Positions 16,448 through 25,536 of a stretch of 64,000 bases of DNA are shown piece by piece (the first letter of the stretch is position 1; each line of letters opens with the position of its first letter). This stretch comes from CAVPLU01 sp964601325. GTDB taxonomy: Archaea > Thermoproteota > Bathyarchaeia > 40CM-2-53-6. Position numbers and translations under genes: made by a program. Where the stretch lies: the NCBI GenBank assembly GCA_964601325.1, contig CAZRNA010000003.1, positions 1-64,000 on the forward strand, given 5' to 3'. The notes beneath the pieces were generated by a model. The model made no database searches. It was not told where the DNA came from and saw only the letters and a list, made by a program, of their open reading frames with translations.

Positions 16448-19400
16448 ATGGAAGACGACTCGACATATTCTAAAGAAGTGACCCCTCAGGAGTCACAGGG
16501 GAACAAAGCGAGAGGAGAAATGTACGGTCTGCTGAAGGCGGTGAATGACGTACACCGGGCGCAGCTGAAAGCCAACAGCGAGGCTGATTTCTTCCAACAG
16601 ATATGTGATTCCATCAAACGAGTAGATTATGTCAGGTTCGTTTGGATAGGTCTCGCGGAGAAAGGGAGCTTTCAGATTAAGCCTGTCGCTTCTGCAGGGT
16701 TCGAAGATGGATATCTCTCCTCGATCCGTGTTGCCTGGGATGACTCTGAACACAGCCGAGGCCCTACCGGCATGGCCATCAAGACTGGCCAGCCATTCGT
16801 GATGAGAGATATGACAACTAGTCCCACTTATTCTCCTTGGAGAAAAGAGGCCCTGAAGAGAGGCTACGCGTCCAGCGTTGCTCTGCCACTGATTCACGAG
16901 GGAGAAGTGATTGGCGCCCTCAATGTGTATTCCGAGAGAAAGGATGCGTTCGGAGACCAAGAAGTCCAGTTTCTAAGCGCAGTAGCTCAGGACGTCGCTC
17001 TGGGCGTCAGATCACTAAGGTTGCGTATGAACCTCCGAGAGAACGAGGCCAAGTATCGGACACTGGTCGAGCAGTCGCTGCAAGGAATCCTGATAGCTCA
17101 AGGTTCACCTCCTCGCCTAGTCTTCGCTAACCCGGCTATGGCGAAGATCTTGGGGTATACTCCTGATGAATTGATGTCCCTCTCACCTGAAGAAGCGGAG
17201 GGGCTGGTACACCCTGAAGACCGAGCGGTCTTCTTTGGCCGTTTCAGTGATCGGCTGCAAGGAAAACCTGCGCCGCCACGATACGAGGTCCGCGGAATCC
17301 GCAAAGATGGCGAAACCCGCTGGCTGGACTTCTCCTCAACCAGAATCGAGTACAAGGCAGAGCCAGCCGTGCAAGCAGCATTCGTAGACATCACCGAACG
17401 CAAGCGGGCGGAGGAGGCATTGCGGGGGAGCGAGGAAAGGTATCGAGGGCTGTTTGAGGAGGCAATGGACGGCATCGCACTGGCCGACGCTGAGACCGGT
17501 ATCCTGCTTGACTGCAATCAGGCGCTGGCGGCTTTGGTTGGCAGGAATAGGGCAGAGCTGATCGGGCATCATCAGGCCATTCTGCACCCCGCGGACAGCG
17601 ATGACAGTGCGCTTTCACCAACATTCAGGCTGCACGCGACCACCCGCGAGGGGCAAGTGCTGGAAACGCAAGTCATCACCGCCACGGGTGAAATCAGAGA
17701 AGTGGAAATCAAAGCCAGCTTGCTGTACCTCCAAGGAAGGAAAATGCTGCAAGGCATATTCCGTGACATTACTGAACGCAAGCGAACGGAAGACGAGCTG
17801 CGTCGCCGGGCCGAGGAGCTGGCTGCGCTTCAGGCGACCGTCTTGGATATTACATCTCGCCACGACCTGGCGGGTCTTCTTGAGACGATCGTGGAGCGAG
17901 CAGCTCGACTGCTAAGAGTCTCAAGTGGAGGTATGTACCTCTGTGATCCGCAGAAGAGGGAAGCACGCTGTGTCGTCTCCCACAAGACACCGTACAGCGT
18001 CAAGGGAACGGTGCTCAAGTATGGAGAAGGTGCGGCGGGGGCGGTCGCCGAGACTGGAAAGCCACTGCTGATTGATGACTACCGTACTTGGGAAGGTCGA
18101 GCTGCTGCATACGAGGAAGCGAAACCCTTCGTTGCGGTCCTAGGCGTGCCCGTGATCTGGCGAGGACAAGTTGTGGGAGTGATCGACGTCCTCGACGATA
18201 CACCTCAGCACTTCACGAAGGCAGACCAGGAGCTTCTCACTCTCTTCGCCAATCATGCGGCGATTGCGATCGAGAACGCGCGACTGATGGAGCAGGAGAA
18301 GCGCCACGCCGAGGAGCTTACACGTTACTCCACAAACTTGGAACAGCTGGTCTTTGAGAGAACAGGTAAGCTAGCGGAAAGCGAGAGGAGATTCAGGGAA
18401 CTGGCGGACCTGTTACCGCAAATTGTATTTGAAATTGACGCCAAGGGAAATTTCACATTCGTCAATCGTGTCGCGTTTGCGACTACAGGTTACAAGGAGC
18501 AGGATGAGGAGAAACTACGTGAAAGTCTGAATGCACTTCAGATGTTTGCCCCAGAGGACCGCAGCAGGGTCATGGAGAACATGAGTAGGATTTTGGGCGG
18601 AGAAGCGCTTCCTGCCGGAGAATACATGGTTTTGAGGAAAGACGGCAGCACATTTCCCGCACTCGTGCACTCCAGTCCAATAATCCAGAACGGAAAGCCT
18701 GTGGGCTTGAGAGGCATTGTCATGGACATCACGGAACGCAAGCGGGCGGAGGAGGAGCTTCGTGCCACTAGAGAGCAACTTGAGTATCTTGTCACATCGA
18801 ACCCGGCCGTAATCATTAGTGGTAAGCCTCTCGCAGATTACTCCGATTGGCACCTGACATACATCAGCAAGAGCGTCGTTGCACTGCTTGGCTTTGAGCC
18901 TAAGGATTTCGTTGGTCATCCCGAGTTCTGGGACCGTCATGTTCCCCCTGAGGACGCACGCTACGTTCTAGCTGAGATACCTCTTCTCTGGAAGAAAGGA
19001 CAGCATGCATTCGAGTTCCGGTTTCTGCACAAGGACGGGACTTGCCGGTGGATACGTGAAGAGGCGAGGGTGGTTCGTTATGTCGATGGTAAGCCGATTG
19101 AGGTCAACGGATACTGGACTGACGTCAGTGAGCGCAAGCGCTTGGAAGAAGAGCTTGCCAAGTCTCAGAGGCTTGCCACAATCGGGGAAACGGCATCGAT
19201 GGTGGGTCACGATCTCAGAAACCTACTGCAAGGGATCGCAGGCGCCGTGTACTATCTCGCAACCAAGGAGCGCCCAAAGCTCAGCAGAAGGGGGAGAAAG
19301 ATGCTTCAACTGATCGAGGAAGGCATAGGACGTTCTGACAAGATCATAGACGACCTCTTGGAATACTCGAGGGAGTTGCGCCTCGAACTGTCCGAGACCA

Positions 19401-19849
19401 ACCTGAAACCAATCATAGAAGACGCCCTGGCAAAAGTGAAGATTCCAAAAGGAATACGCGTGGTCAACTCAACCAAGAACCAACCATCCATGCGGCTGGA
19501 CTTGGAGAAGATGAGACGAGTCTTCCTGAACCTCACAGTGAACGCCGTTGACGCCATGCCCAAAGGAGGCACACTTACAATCACAAGCACTCGATCCGGC
19601 GACAACGTTGACATAACCTTCAAAGACACAGGAGAAGGAATGACAGCAGAAACCTTGGCGAAGCTTTGGAGCCCACTATTCACGACCAAGGCGAAGGGGA
19701 TGGGCTTTGGCCTACCTGTCGCTAGACGCCTTGTCGAAGCACATGGGGGCTCGATCAGCGTCGAAAGCAAACTTGGGAGGGGATCAACCTTCACCGTGAG
19801 GCTTCCGATCAAACGTGAATTGGAAGGAAAAGAGGTGAAGAAGAAGTGA
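16448..19849 (+). CDS. Cytosolic multi-sensor histidine kinase (GAF–PAS–PAS–GAF–PAS–PAS–HisKA–HATPase)
   Basis: A sensor kinase of about 1130 residues without membrane segments. Order in residues (approximate): GAF 40–195, PAS 200–325 ending in a DITERK block, PAS 335–445, GAF 460–615, a short coiled coil, PAS 640–755, PAS 765–895 ending in DVSERK, HisKA with the phospho-acceptor His in MVGHDLRN, and HATPase_c with N-box NLTVNAVDAM, DTGEGM and GFGLPVARRL. It should autophosphorylate in response to cytosolic signals and pass phosphate to the response regulator, whose start overlaps its stop codon. GGGAGGT at 16431–16437 supports ATG 16448; an earlier ATG at 16415 would overlap the upstream gene. 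Signals are unknown. Confidence 0.92.
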   Translation: MEDDSTYSKEVTPQESQGNKARGEMYGLLKAVNDVHRAQLKANSEADFFQQICDSIKRVDYVRFVWIGLAEKGSFQIKPVASAGFEDGYLSSIRVAWDDSEHSRGPTGMAIKTGQPFVMRDMTTSPTYSPWRKEALKRGYASSVALPLIHEGEVIGALNVYSERKDAFGDQEVQFLSAVAQDVALGVRSLRLRMNLRENEAKYRTLVEQSLQGILIAQGSPPRLVFANPAMAKILGYTPDELMSLSPEEAEGLVHPEDRAVFFGRFSDRLQGKPAPPRYEVRGIRKDGETRWLDFSSTRIEYKAEPAVQAAFVDITERKRAEEALRGSEERYRGLFEEAMDGIALADAETGILLDCNQALAALVGRNRAELIGHHQAILHPADSDDSALSPTFRLHATTREGQVLETQVITATGEIREVEIKASLLYLQGRKMLQGIFRDITERKRTEDELRRRAEELAALQATVLDITSRHDLAGLLETIVERAARLLRVSSGGMYLCDPQKREARCVVSHKTPYSVKGTVLKYGEGAAGAVAETGKPLLIDDYRTWEGRAAAYEEAKPFVAVLGVPVIWRGQVVGVIDVLDDTPQHFTKADQELLTLFANHAAIAIENARLMEQEKRHAEELTRYSTNLEQLVFERTGKLAESERRFRELADLLPQIVFEIDAKGNFTFVNRVAFATTGYKEQDEEKLRESLNALQMFAPEDRSRVMENMSRILGGEALPAGEYMVLRKDGSTFPALVHSSPIIQNGKPVGLRGIVMDITERKRAEEELRATREQLEYLVTSNPAVIISGKPLADYSDWHLTYISKSVVALLGFEPKDFVGHPEFWDRHVPPEDARYVLAEIPLLWKKGQHAFEFRFLHKDGTCRWIREEARVVRYVDGKPIEVNGYWTDVSERKRLEEELAKSQRLATIGETASMVGHDLRNLLQGIAGAVYYLATKERPKLSRRGRKMLQLIEEGIGRSDKIIDDLLEYSRELRLELSETNLKPIIEDALAKVKIPKGIRVVNSTKNQPSMRLDLEKMRRVFLNLTVNAVDAMPKGGTLTITSTRSGDNVDITFKDTGEGMTAETLAKLWSPLFTTKAKGMGFGLPVARRLVEAHGGSISVESKLGRGSTFTVRLPIKRELEGKEVKKK

Positions 19850-20325
19850 AAGAACAGGAACAGGCGAGGATTCTCGTCATAGACGATGACGTGACCGTAC
19901 GCAAGTCGCATGAGACTGTGTTGAAGGCGAACGCATACGAGGTCGACGTCGCCGAAACCGGTAAGGAAGCAATCGCGAAAACCAAAGCGAAACTCTACAA
20001 CCTAGCATTAGTCGACCTCCGCCTGCCAGACATGGACGGCATAGAACTATTGACGGCCATGAGAGAAACCATACCAAAAACGGTTAAGATCATCATAACA
20101 GGCTACCCTTCACAGGAGAACGCCATAGAAGCCGTAAACCGAGGCGCCGACGGATACATAGTCAAACCATACACCATGGAAGACCTGCTACGGAAAGTGA
20201 AGGAACAACTGCAGAAGCAACAGGAAGCTAGGAAGTTCAGTGAAGAGAAAGTCAAAGAATTCATTGAAGCGCGCGCTGAAGAATACGAGTCAAGAACCTC
20301 AGCGAAAGGCAAACAGAAAAAGTAA
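19846..20325 (+). CDS. Response regulator, receiver domain only
   Basis: A 159-residue receiver-domain protein. DDD near residue 13 forms the acidic pocket, Asp in LVDLRLPDMDG is the phospho-acceptor, ITGYPS supplies the conserved Thr and VKPYT the conserved Lys. After the receiver there is a charged helix or coiled coil (about residues 118–150) and a basic tail, with no DNA-binding domain, so output is by protein contact. It starts at GTG, which overlaps the kinase stop in a GTGA junction; GAGGTGA lies just upstream. It is the obvious partner of the kinase. Confidence 0.93.
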   Translation: MKEQEQARILVIDDDVTVRKSHETVLKANAYEVDVAETGKEAIAKTKAKLYNLALVDLRLPDMDGIELLTAMRETIPKTVKIIITGYPSQENAIEAVNRGADGYIVKPYTMEDLLRKVKEQLQKQQEARKFSEEKVKEFIEARAEEYESRTSAKGKQKK

Positions 20326-20387
20326 GTACTCATAAGTGGAACGACGCATTCACTGACCGCTAAGAAGAGTCTCAGAGGCGCCCTGAG

Positions 20388-21212
20388 ATGAAATCGTTTA
20401 GTGAAGTCCTCTATGAGAAAAAAGACAGAGTTGCAACCATCACCATCAACAGACCGAAGCGGTACAATGCTTGTCTCCCCACTACAATAGAGGAATTGAC
20501 TCAAGCTTTTCTTGATGCCTGGGCTGACGGGTCCATTGGTGTTGTGGTCTTCACGGGTGCGGGGGACAAAGCCTTCTGCACCGGCGGGGACCAATCAGTG
20601 AGGAAGAAAGGAGGATACAATGCGAGCGGGGAAGAGCATGCTGGACGAATAGCGAGTCTGCCGCTCGAAGTCGGCTGGCAGCTTGTAACGTTCTTGATCA
20701 GACACATTCCGAAGCCGGTAATTGCTAGGGTAAACGGTTACGCCATCGGAGGGGGACAGGTATGGCAGGTTAACTGCGATCTCTCAATCGCGTCTGAGAC
20801 AGCCAAGTTCGGACAAGCTGGACCAAAGGTTGGAAGTTTCGACCCCGGCTTCGGTACTGGAGAGTTGTGGCGTAATATCGGAATCAAGAAAGCCAAGGAA
20901 TTATGGTATCTATGTAGGATTTACTCAGCAAACGAAGCATTCGAGATGGGGCTCGTTAACAAGGTCGTTGCGCCCGAGAGGCTTGACATCGAGGTCAAAC
21001 AATGGTGCGACGAATTGTTGGAGAAAAGCCCAACAGCACTCAAGATGCTCAAGTATGCCTTTCTCGGAGAAAGCGAGGGACTCGCTGGACTAACGGAACT
21101 GGGCGTTGGAGGCTTGAGCATGTATTACTCAACAGACGAAGCTCTCGAAGGAGCAAAGGCTTTCATGGAGAAGAGGAAGCCAGACTTCAGAAAGCACTCG
21201 CAGAAAAACTAG
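20388..21212 (+). CDS. Crotonase-family CoA hydrolase/synthase (BadI- or MenB-like)
   Basis: A 274-residue crotonase-fold protein. The GGDQ motif at about 66–69, GYAIGGGQ near 118–124 (oxyanion hole) and GPKVGSFDPGFG around 145–156 are shared by naphthoyl-CoA synthase MenB and 2-ketocyclohexanecarboxyl-CoA hydrolase BadI. The phrases FTGAGDKAFCTGGDQS and SFDPGFGT look closer to BadI, which hydrolytically opens a six-membered ring to pimeloyl-CoA. The convergent gene is a BadH-like dehydrogenase, which supports that reading. No other men genes are near. The start ATG 20388 is the first in frame. Confidence 0.8.
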   Translation: MKSFSEVLYEKKDRVATITINRPKRYNACLPTTIEELTQAFLDAWADGSIGVVVFTGAGDKAFCTGGDQSVRKKGGYNASGEEHAGRIASLPLEVGWQLVTFLIRHIPKPVIARVNGYAIGGGQVWQVNCDLSIASETAKFGQAGPKVGSFDPGFGTGELWRNIGIKKAKELWYLCRIYSANEAFEMGLVNKVVAPERLDIEVKQWCDELLEKSPTALKMLKYAFLGESEGLAGLTELGVGGLSMYYSTDEALEGAKAFMEKRKPDFRKHSQKN

Positions 21213-21228
21213 GATGAGCTGACTGCCT

Positions 21229-22020
21229 CTAGATCGTTGTGTATCCGCCGCTTACACTAATCGTCTGTCCGGTAATCCAGCTAGCTTCTTCTGAGGCCAA
21301 GAAAAGCACTGCGCCAGCCACATCCTTGGCAGTCCCTAAGCGTCTTAGGGGATACGCCTTTACGATTCTGTCGCGCAGTTCGCTAAACTTCGCCAATTCC
21401 GGCTGATTCCACAGGCTCAGCTTGCCTTTCTCGTCTTCTGGCGGTATGATTGTGCCTGGGCACACTGTGTTGACAGTTACAGAATACCGCCCAACTTCCT
21501 TGGCCAGAGCCTTAGAGAATCCTATGACCGCAGCCTTGCATCCAGAATACACGGCTTCTCTCGGCTCTCCAACTCTACCTGCGTCAGAAGCGATATTGAT
21601 GATCCGGCCGCTTTTCCTTTCGATCATGTGAGGAAGGATCGACTTTGTGCAGGCCAGTACGCTCCTGTAGTTGATGGCTATGAGCCTGTCCCATAGGCTG
21701 GGATCAGTATCTAGGAATAGCAACATTTTGTCCCAACCAACATCGTTGACCAATATGTCCACCTTGCCAAAGAGGTCTAAAGTTCCGCTCAAGGCGCGCT
21801 CGAACTCCGCAATGTTTGTGACGTCAGTCCGGGTGAACGCCACTCTCCCTTTGAGTCCCAAAGTCTTGGATTCTTGAACCACACGAGCAGAGCTCTCGTC
21901 GTCGAGGTCACAGATCATAGTGTCACATCCCTGGGCAGACAGAGCTAGAGTTATGGCACGGCCTATGTTGGACGCTCCACCAGTTACGATGGCCGACTTT
22001 CCAGACAGGCTGAACTTCAT
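21229..22020 (-). CDS. Short-chain dehydrogenase (BadH-like)
   Basis: A 263-residue classical SDR. TGGASNIG at 13–20 binds NAD(P), an acidic residue after the second strand (CDLDD) favours NAD, VNDVGWD at 91–97 is the NNAG-equivalent, and Ser145, Tyr158 and Lys162 form the catalytic set. The VGWD…LWDRLIAINYRS stretch resembles 2-hydroxycyclohexanecarboxyl-CoA dehydrogenase (BadH). Next to a BadI-like hydrolase, a role in oxidising a cyclic or long-chain 2-/3-hydroxyacyl-CoA is likely (inference). The two genes converge with 16 bases between their stops, so they are not in one operon. Confidence 0.83.
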   Translation of the reverse strand: MKFSLSGKSAIVTGGASNIGRAITLALSAQGCDTMICDLDDESSARVVQESKTLGLKGRVAFTRTDVTNIAEFERALSGTLDLFGKVDILVNDVGWDKMLLFLDTDPSLWDRLIAINYRSVLACTKSILPHMIERKSGRIINIASDAGRVGEPREAVYSGCKAAVIGFSKALAKEVGRYSVTVNTVCPGTIIPPEDEKGKLSLWNQPELAKFSELRDRIVKAYPLRRLGTAKDVAGAVLFLASEEASWITGQTISVSGGYTTI

Positions 22021-22294
22021 GTGAACGCTGACACCTCAAGAACCAAATTACAGCATCCATCCGGATTAGCCAGGCAGCCTCTTTTCTCTCTTTGCACCCT
22101 TGCAGAAGTTGGCAGTCTCAAAGTACACAGCGAAGGCTCGAAGAGGAGGTGCCTGGAGATAGAAGGTAGGATAGTCTATTACATGCTGACGCGGAAATCT
22201 TACCAGAGAGATTCAGCTCAATCGCCGGTTCAACAGACTCCCACGCCCGCCTCGACGTACTGATCTGAACTTTCGTCCATTCTGCCGGGGAACT

Positions 22295-23065
22295 CTATTG
22301 TTCATCTTGGAAGGCTGAATTGTGCAACCAGATGTGGTTCAGCTCCTTTCCACTTCTTCCTTCTGTCCTGCGATCACGCATGACTTTCGCAGGTACCCCG
22401 CCCACCACCGCATTAGGAGGCACATCATCATGGACAAGGGCCCTGGCGGCAACAATCGCCTGCTCTCCTATGGTGACGCCTGGCAGGATCATTGCGCCTG
22501 AGTTGACCATGACGAAATCCTTCAAGACCACTTTCTCGTATTTCCTGATAATGTGGTCTGACTCCGAATGTTTATGGGTGAAGACTTGAACGTCCTCGGC
22601 GAGGCCCACATGGCTTCCCAAAATGACGCCCCCTTTTGTGTCGAGGAATACGCCGCGATTCAGGAACACATCGTCGCCGACTTCAAGGTTCTGCGGGAAG
22701 TTGAACCGCACATTCTCCTCTGCAATGAAGTCACGCCCACACTGTGCAAACAATCTCTTGGCAAGCATCCTTCTGAACGGAATCGAGAAGTCCACGATGA
22801 TGCTTATTGGAAGCTTGTCCAATGCATCCCATAAGAAATGCATGTACCTTTGCGGCGCGGTATAGCCCACTTCATCTACCATTGGCAAGCACTCACTATA
22901 GAGTCTCAACTCGCTCAAGATGTCTGATGAAAGGCCGGCTGCACCTAGGAGGTCTAGCACTTCACAGGTCCCATGGACATCTGGGCCTGAATCGAGTATC
23001 TTTCTGATTGCTGACAACCTCTCCCCGATCTTCAAGGCGATCACCTTGCGAGGTCTTGGTTCCAC
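22295..23065 (-). CDS. Left-handed beta-helix acyltransferase
   Basis: A 256-residue hexapeptide-repeat transferase of the maltose/galactoside O-acetyltransferase type. The C-terminal half shows the repeats (VGDDVFLNRGVFL, VILGSHVGLAEDVQVFTHKHS, VMVNSGAMILPGVTIGEQAIV) with the active-site His in FTHKHS and the closing VVGGVPAKVM motif. The first ~125 residues are a helical domain not usual for the family. Likely transfers an acetyl group from acetyl-CoA to a sugar or other hydroxyl. It lies upstream of, and in the same direction as, the small membrane protein gene at 23081? no: that gene is 15 bases upstream of its start, so the two could be co-transcribed. Confidence 0.82.
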   Translation of the reverse strand: MEPRPRKVIALKIGERLSAIRKILDSGPDVHGTCEVLDLLGAAGLSSDILSELRLYSECLPMVDEVGYTAPQRYMHFLWDALDKLPISIIVDFSIPFRRMLAKRLFAQCGRDFIAEENVRFNFPQNLEVGDDVFLNRGVFLDTKGGVILGSHVGLAEDVQVFTHKHSESDHIIRKYEKVVLKDFVMVNSGAMILPGVTIGEQAIVAARALVHDDVPPNAVVGGVPAKVMRDRRTEGRSGKELNHIWLHNSAFQDEQ

Positions 23066-23080
23066 GGTCTATTCGGCGCT

Positions 23081-23362
23081 TTAGGGCCCGGCGTTGGCGG
23101 GCGATTTCGGCTTTCGCATCGCCACCATCAAGATGACGAGAGCTATCAGGGTCCAGACAACTATGTCCGTCACCAGGTTCACCAGGTCGACCTTCCAGGG
23201 GAAGTACTCTGAAGCTACAACCATCCGGATCAGCCAAGCGAGAGGATATCCGTACCAGCTAGCGCCAACAAGCATGGCTGGTGTGTTAGGCATCAGGCCA
23301 GTCACTAGGGTTATCACCATACCACTGACCAGCGCCATCAATACCTTTCTCAGTTCGACCAT
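23081..23362 (-). CDS. Small two-TM membrane protein (paralogue of the 42293 gene)
   Basis: A 93-residue protein with a hydrophobic N-terminus (about 8–25), an amphipathic middle (NTPAMLVGASWYGYPLAWLIRMVVASEY in outline) and a second hydrophobic helix (about 60–82) with a basic tail. It is clearly homologous to the protein at 42293–42565: both share NTPxMLVGA, YGxPLAWLIRM, the EYxPW motif and a VDLVN/IEFVN stretch. Function unknown. It is 15 bases upstream of the acyltransferase gene and probably co-transcribed. Confidence 0.75.
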   Translation of the reverse strand: MVELRKVLMALVSGMVITLVTGLMPNTPAMLVGASWYGYPLAWLIRMVVASEYFPWKVDLVNLVTDIVVWTLIALVILMVAMRKPKSPANAGP

Positions 23363-23427
23363 CGCTTGTCCCGTAGTCGCAATCTCTTCAGGTCATATAA
23401 GGGTGAAGACGCCCGTGCAAATGTGTG

Positions 23428-23823
23428 TTATTTCTTGTAGAGAGCCCCGAGAATGATGCCATAGCTGGCAAAATTGAAGAACCCAACGAAGACCCAATTT
23501 GTTGCCAACGGCACAAAGGTATAGGCTGCAAGAAAAGTCGCGGGGCGGACGCTTGAAATCAAGTACAGGAGCAATCCATAGCAAAGCCCCTTCGAGATGC
23601 CTTTGCCTGGAATCACATCATGAACCGTCGCGTACAGTGCCCCGAAGATGAGGCCCCATGATGTGTCGAGCACCAAACGGGTTATGACAACGTCTATCAT
23701 AGGGGGTGGAAGCTGCTGAAGAAGCCCGATGAACACTCCTACATAACCAAAAACAACCGCAGCTATGCCGCCCACTAACCCTGCAACAAGACCAGCCGCA
23801 ATACCCGCCAGAGTCTTGCTTCT
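23428..23823 (-). CDS. Membrane protein with four hydrophobic segments
   Basis: A membrane protein of about 131 residues with glycine-rich hydrophobic helices (TLAGIAAGLVAGLVGGIAAVV, then three more), similar in style to small DUF1440-like or YagU-like proteins, but not confidently placed. A longer frame begins at GTG 23880. I favour TTG 23823 because a TATA-like CTTTTAAAC lies inside the longer frame (about 23862–23870) and GGGAG precedes the TTG. It is the first gene of a likely unit with 23081 and 22295. Function unknown. Confidence 0.55.
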   Translation of the reverse strand, partial: RSKTLAGIAAGLVAGLVGGIAAVVFGYVGVFIGLLQQLPPPMIDVVITRLVLDTSWGLIFGALYATVHDVIPGKGISKGLCYGLLLYLISSVRPATFLAAYTFVPLATNWVFVGFFNFASYGIILGALYKK

Positions 23824-23880
23824 CAAACCATAGTCTCCCTTGCTTCTAAAACAGATGATTCTGTTTAAAAGACTGTGCAC

Positions 23881-24256
23881 GGAACAACGGATTACGACAT
23901 GTAACGTTAGCTATTGACGATGCCACCTTACTGACATCGATGTTTTCCAGCATCACTCTCTTGTGTGCCTTTAGGAGAAGCGTGATTGCGGTAACAGAGC
24001 TCAGGGTCTTTGGCACTACGTCCCGGGCGAATGGCATTGGATCGGAGCGACGTGAGGAACCGAAGAAAGGTCACACCGTGAACACAAAGAATGTCTGCGC
24101 TAGACGGGACAGAGATACTTTGACGACCTCGTCGAGCAATTGCGGCAGAGGTTGCTAGAATTGTGGACGACGATTCCTGTCCCTCACCGGTCGATCATGC
24201 GACCGGAACCGACGAGAGCTCCGCAGAAGAATGACACCTTGATCTCTTTCAGGCGT
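23881..24256. other. Intergenic region with one perfect inverted repeat
   Basis: About 375 bases without a supportable gene. It holds a perfect 7-bp inverted repeat, CCGGTCG / CGACCGG, at 24187–24206 with a 6-nt spacer. The repeat lies just downstream of the substrate-binding protein gene, so it may be part of a terminator, although no T-run follows on that strand. Confidence 0.45.
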
Positions 24257-25288
24257 CTACTGCACTACCTCAACTTCTTCTAGGACGCTTGCTGGGACGT
24301 TGAGCTTGAGCTGTTGTGCTCTCTTGATGTTGACCATTGGGACCGTTCTTTCGGGCGTCATGATTGGAATGTCTCCAGGCCTGGTTCCGTTCATTATCTC
24401 GAGGGCTATTTCAGCGGCTGCTCTTCCTTGTTCGCTTCCAGGCAGAGTGACTCCACATAGCGCCCCACCCTTTATCGTGAAGTCGAAGAAGGCAAATTCT
24501 GGAAGGGTATTGTTCTGCAGCGTCCATCCTAGGACCTGCTCGGGAGGGAGGCTTTCCTCAGCCTCGCCTTGCTTGACAGTGTGATAGGTGAACAAGCCGA
24601 TCGCGTCGACCTCTGACTGAAGCTCGTTGATCTCCGCTTTCCAAGCGTCAAAGTCGTTTGTAGTGTAAACCTCCGCAATCTCAACCGGCAACGATATCTC
24701 CCTCATGTATTCGAGAAAACCCTGCGATGTAGCACCATCATCCATAACCATCGCGACCTTATTCACATTCGGCACAATTCGTTTCAGAAGGTTGACGCAT
24801 TCTACGTAGTGGTGTACTTCAGCAACTCCTGTTATGTTGCTAGCCGGAAGCCCGTAGTCCTTCGGCTTACGGTTGACGCCGCAGAAAACGAACGGAAGCG
24901 TCTGACCCACGAATTTCTTTGCCACATAATTAGTGGCATTGTCATCAAAGACGATCACAAGATCAGGCGTGAGTTGTTTGATCTTCTCCACAGCTTCCTC
25001 TGTAACCTTGTCTATCCATTCTGAGCTTGTATGCCTCTTGGTGTCCATATAGAACTCTTCGATCACGAATCCTTTGTCCCATAAGACCTCCCTCACGCCC
25101 GTTGTCTCAGCCATTACCCATGGATGATCAGGGCTGTAGCTGAAGATCAGCAAGACTTTCCTTGTCGGCTTGACGGTGGCTTCGCGAGGTATCATGTAAC
25201 CAATAGCTGTTCCTGCCGCCAGACCGACTATTCCGCCTCCAACTATTCGCAGATAATCTCTTCTGCTCACGCCCTCTTCTCTGGACAT
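24257..25288 (-). CDS. TAT-exported ABC transporter substrate-binding protein (PF04392-like)
   Basis: A 343-residue periplasmic-type binding protein of the 'ABC transporter substrate binding protein' family related to LuxP/BMP proteins. It begins MSREEG, then a twin-arginine signal SRRDYLRIVGGG with a hydrophobic helix to about residue 35. The two Rossmann-like lobes contain PDLVIVFDDNATNYVA, PFVFCGVNRKPKDY and NKVAMVMDDGATSQG, characteristic of this family. The ligand (often a small organic molecule or amino acid) is unknown. A longer frame starts at 25348, but the TAT signal places the true start at ATG 25288. No permease or ATPase gene is adjacent. Confidence 0.83.
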   Translation of the reverse strand: MSREEGVSRRDYLRIVGGGIVGLAAGTAIGYMIPREATVKPTRKVLLIFSYSPDHPWVMAETTGVREVLWDKGFVIEEFYMDTKRHTSSEWIDKVTEEAVEKIKQLTPDLVIVFDDNATNYVAKKFVGQTLPFVFCGVNRKPKDYGLPASNITGVAEVHHYVECVNLLKRIVPNVNKVAMVMDDGATSQGFLEYMREISLPVEIAEVYTTNDFDAWKAEINELQSEVDAIGLFTYHTVKQGEAEESLPPEQVLGWTLQNNTLPEFAFFDFTIKGGALCGVTLPGSEQGRAAAEIALEIMNGTRPGDIPIMTPERTVPMVNIKRAQQLKLNVPASVLEEVEVVQ

Positions 25289-25536
25289 GACTGAAATCAC
25301 TTTCCGGACTGAGACGCTCCAAACTCGATATATCTCTTGCTTCCACATTTCTCGAGATTGTTCTTAGATATGCCGCGGAATCTCGATGTATCCAGACCTC
25401 TTCAGCCTCACGATTTCGTCCAAGACCGCGTCTACCTTTCTACACTTACCGAATTGCGATAGCACAGAACGGGAGAATACTGAATGCATGACATGATAAT
25501 TCCAACTCTGACGACGAGCTGGCGTTTTGTATCGGT

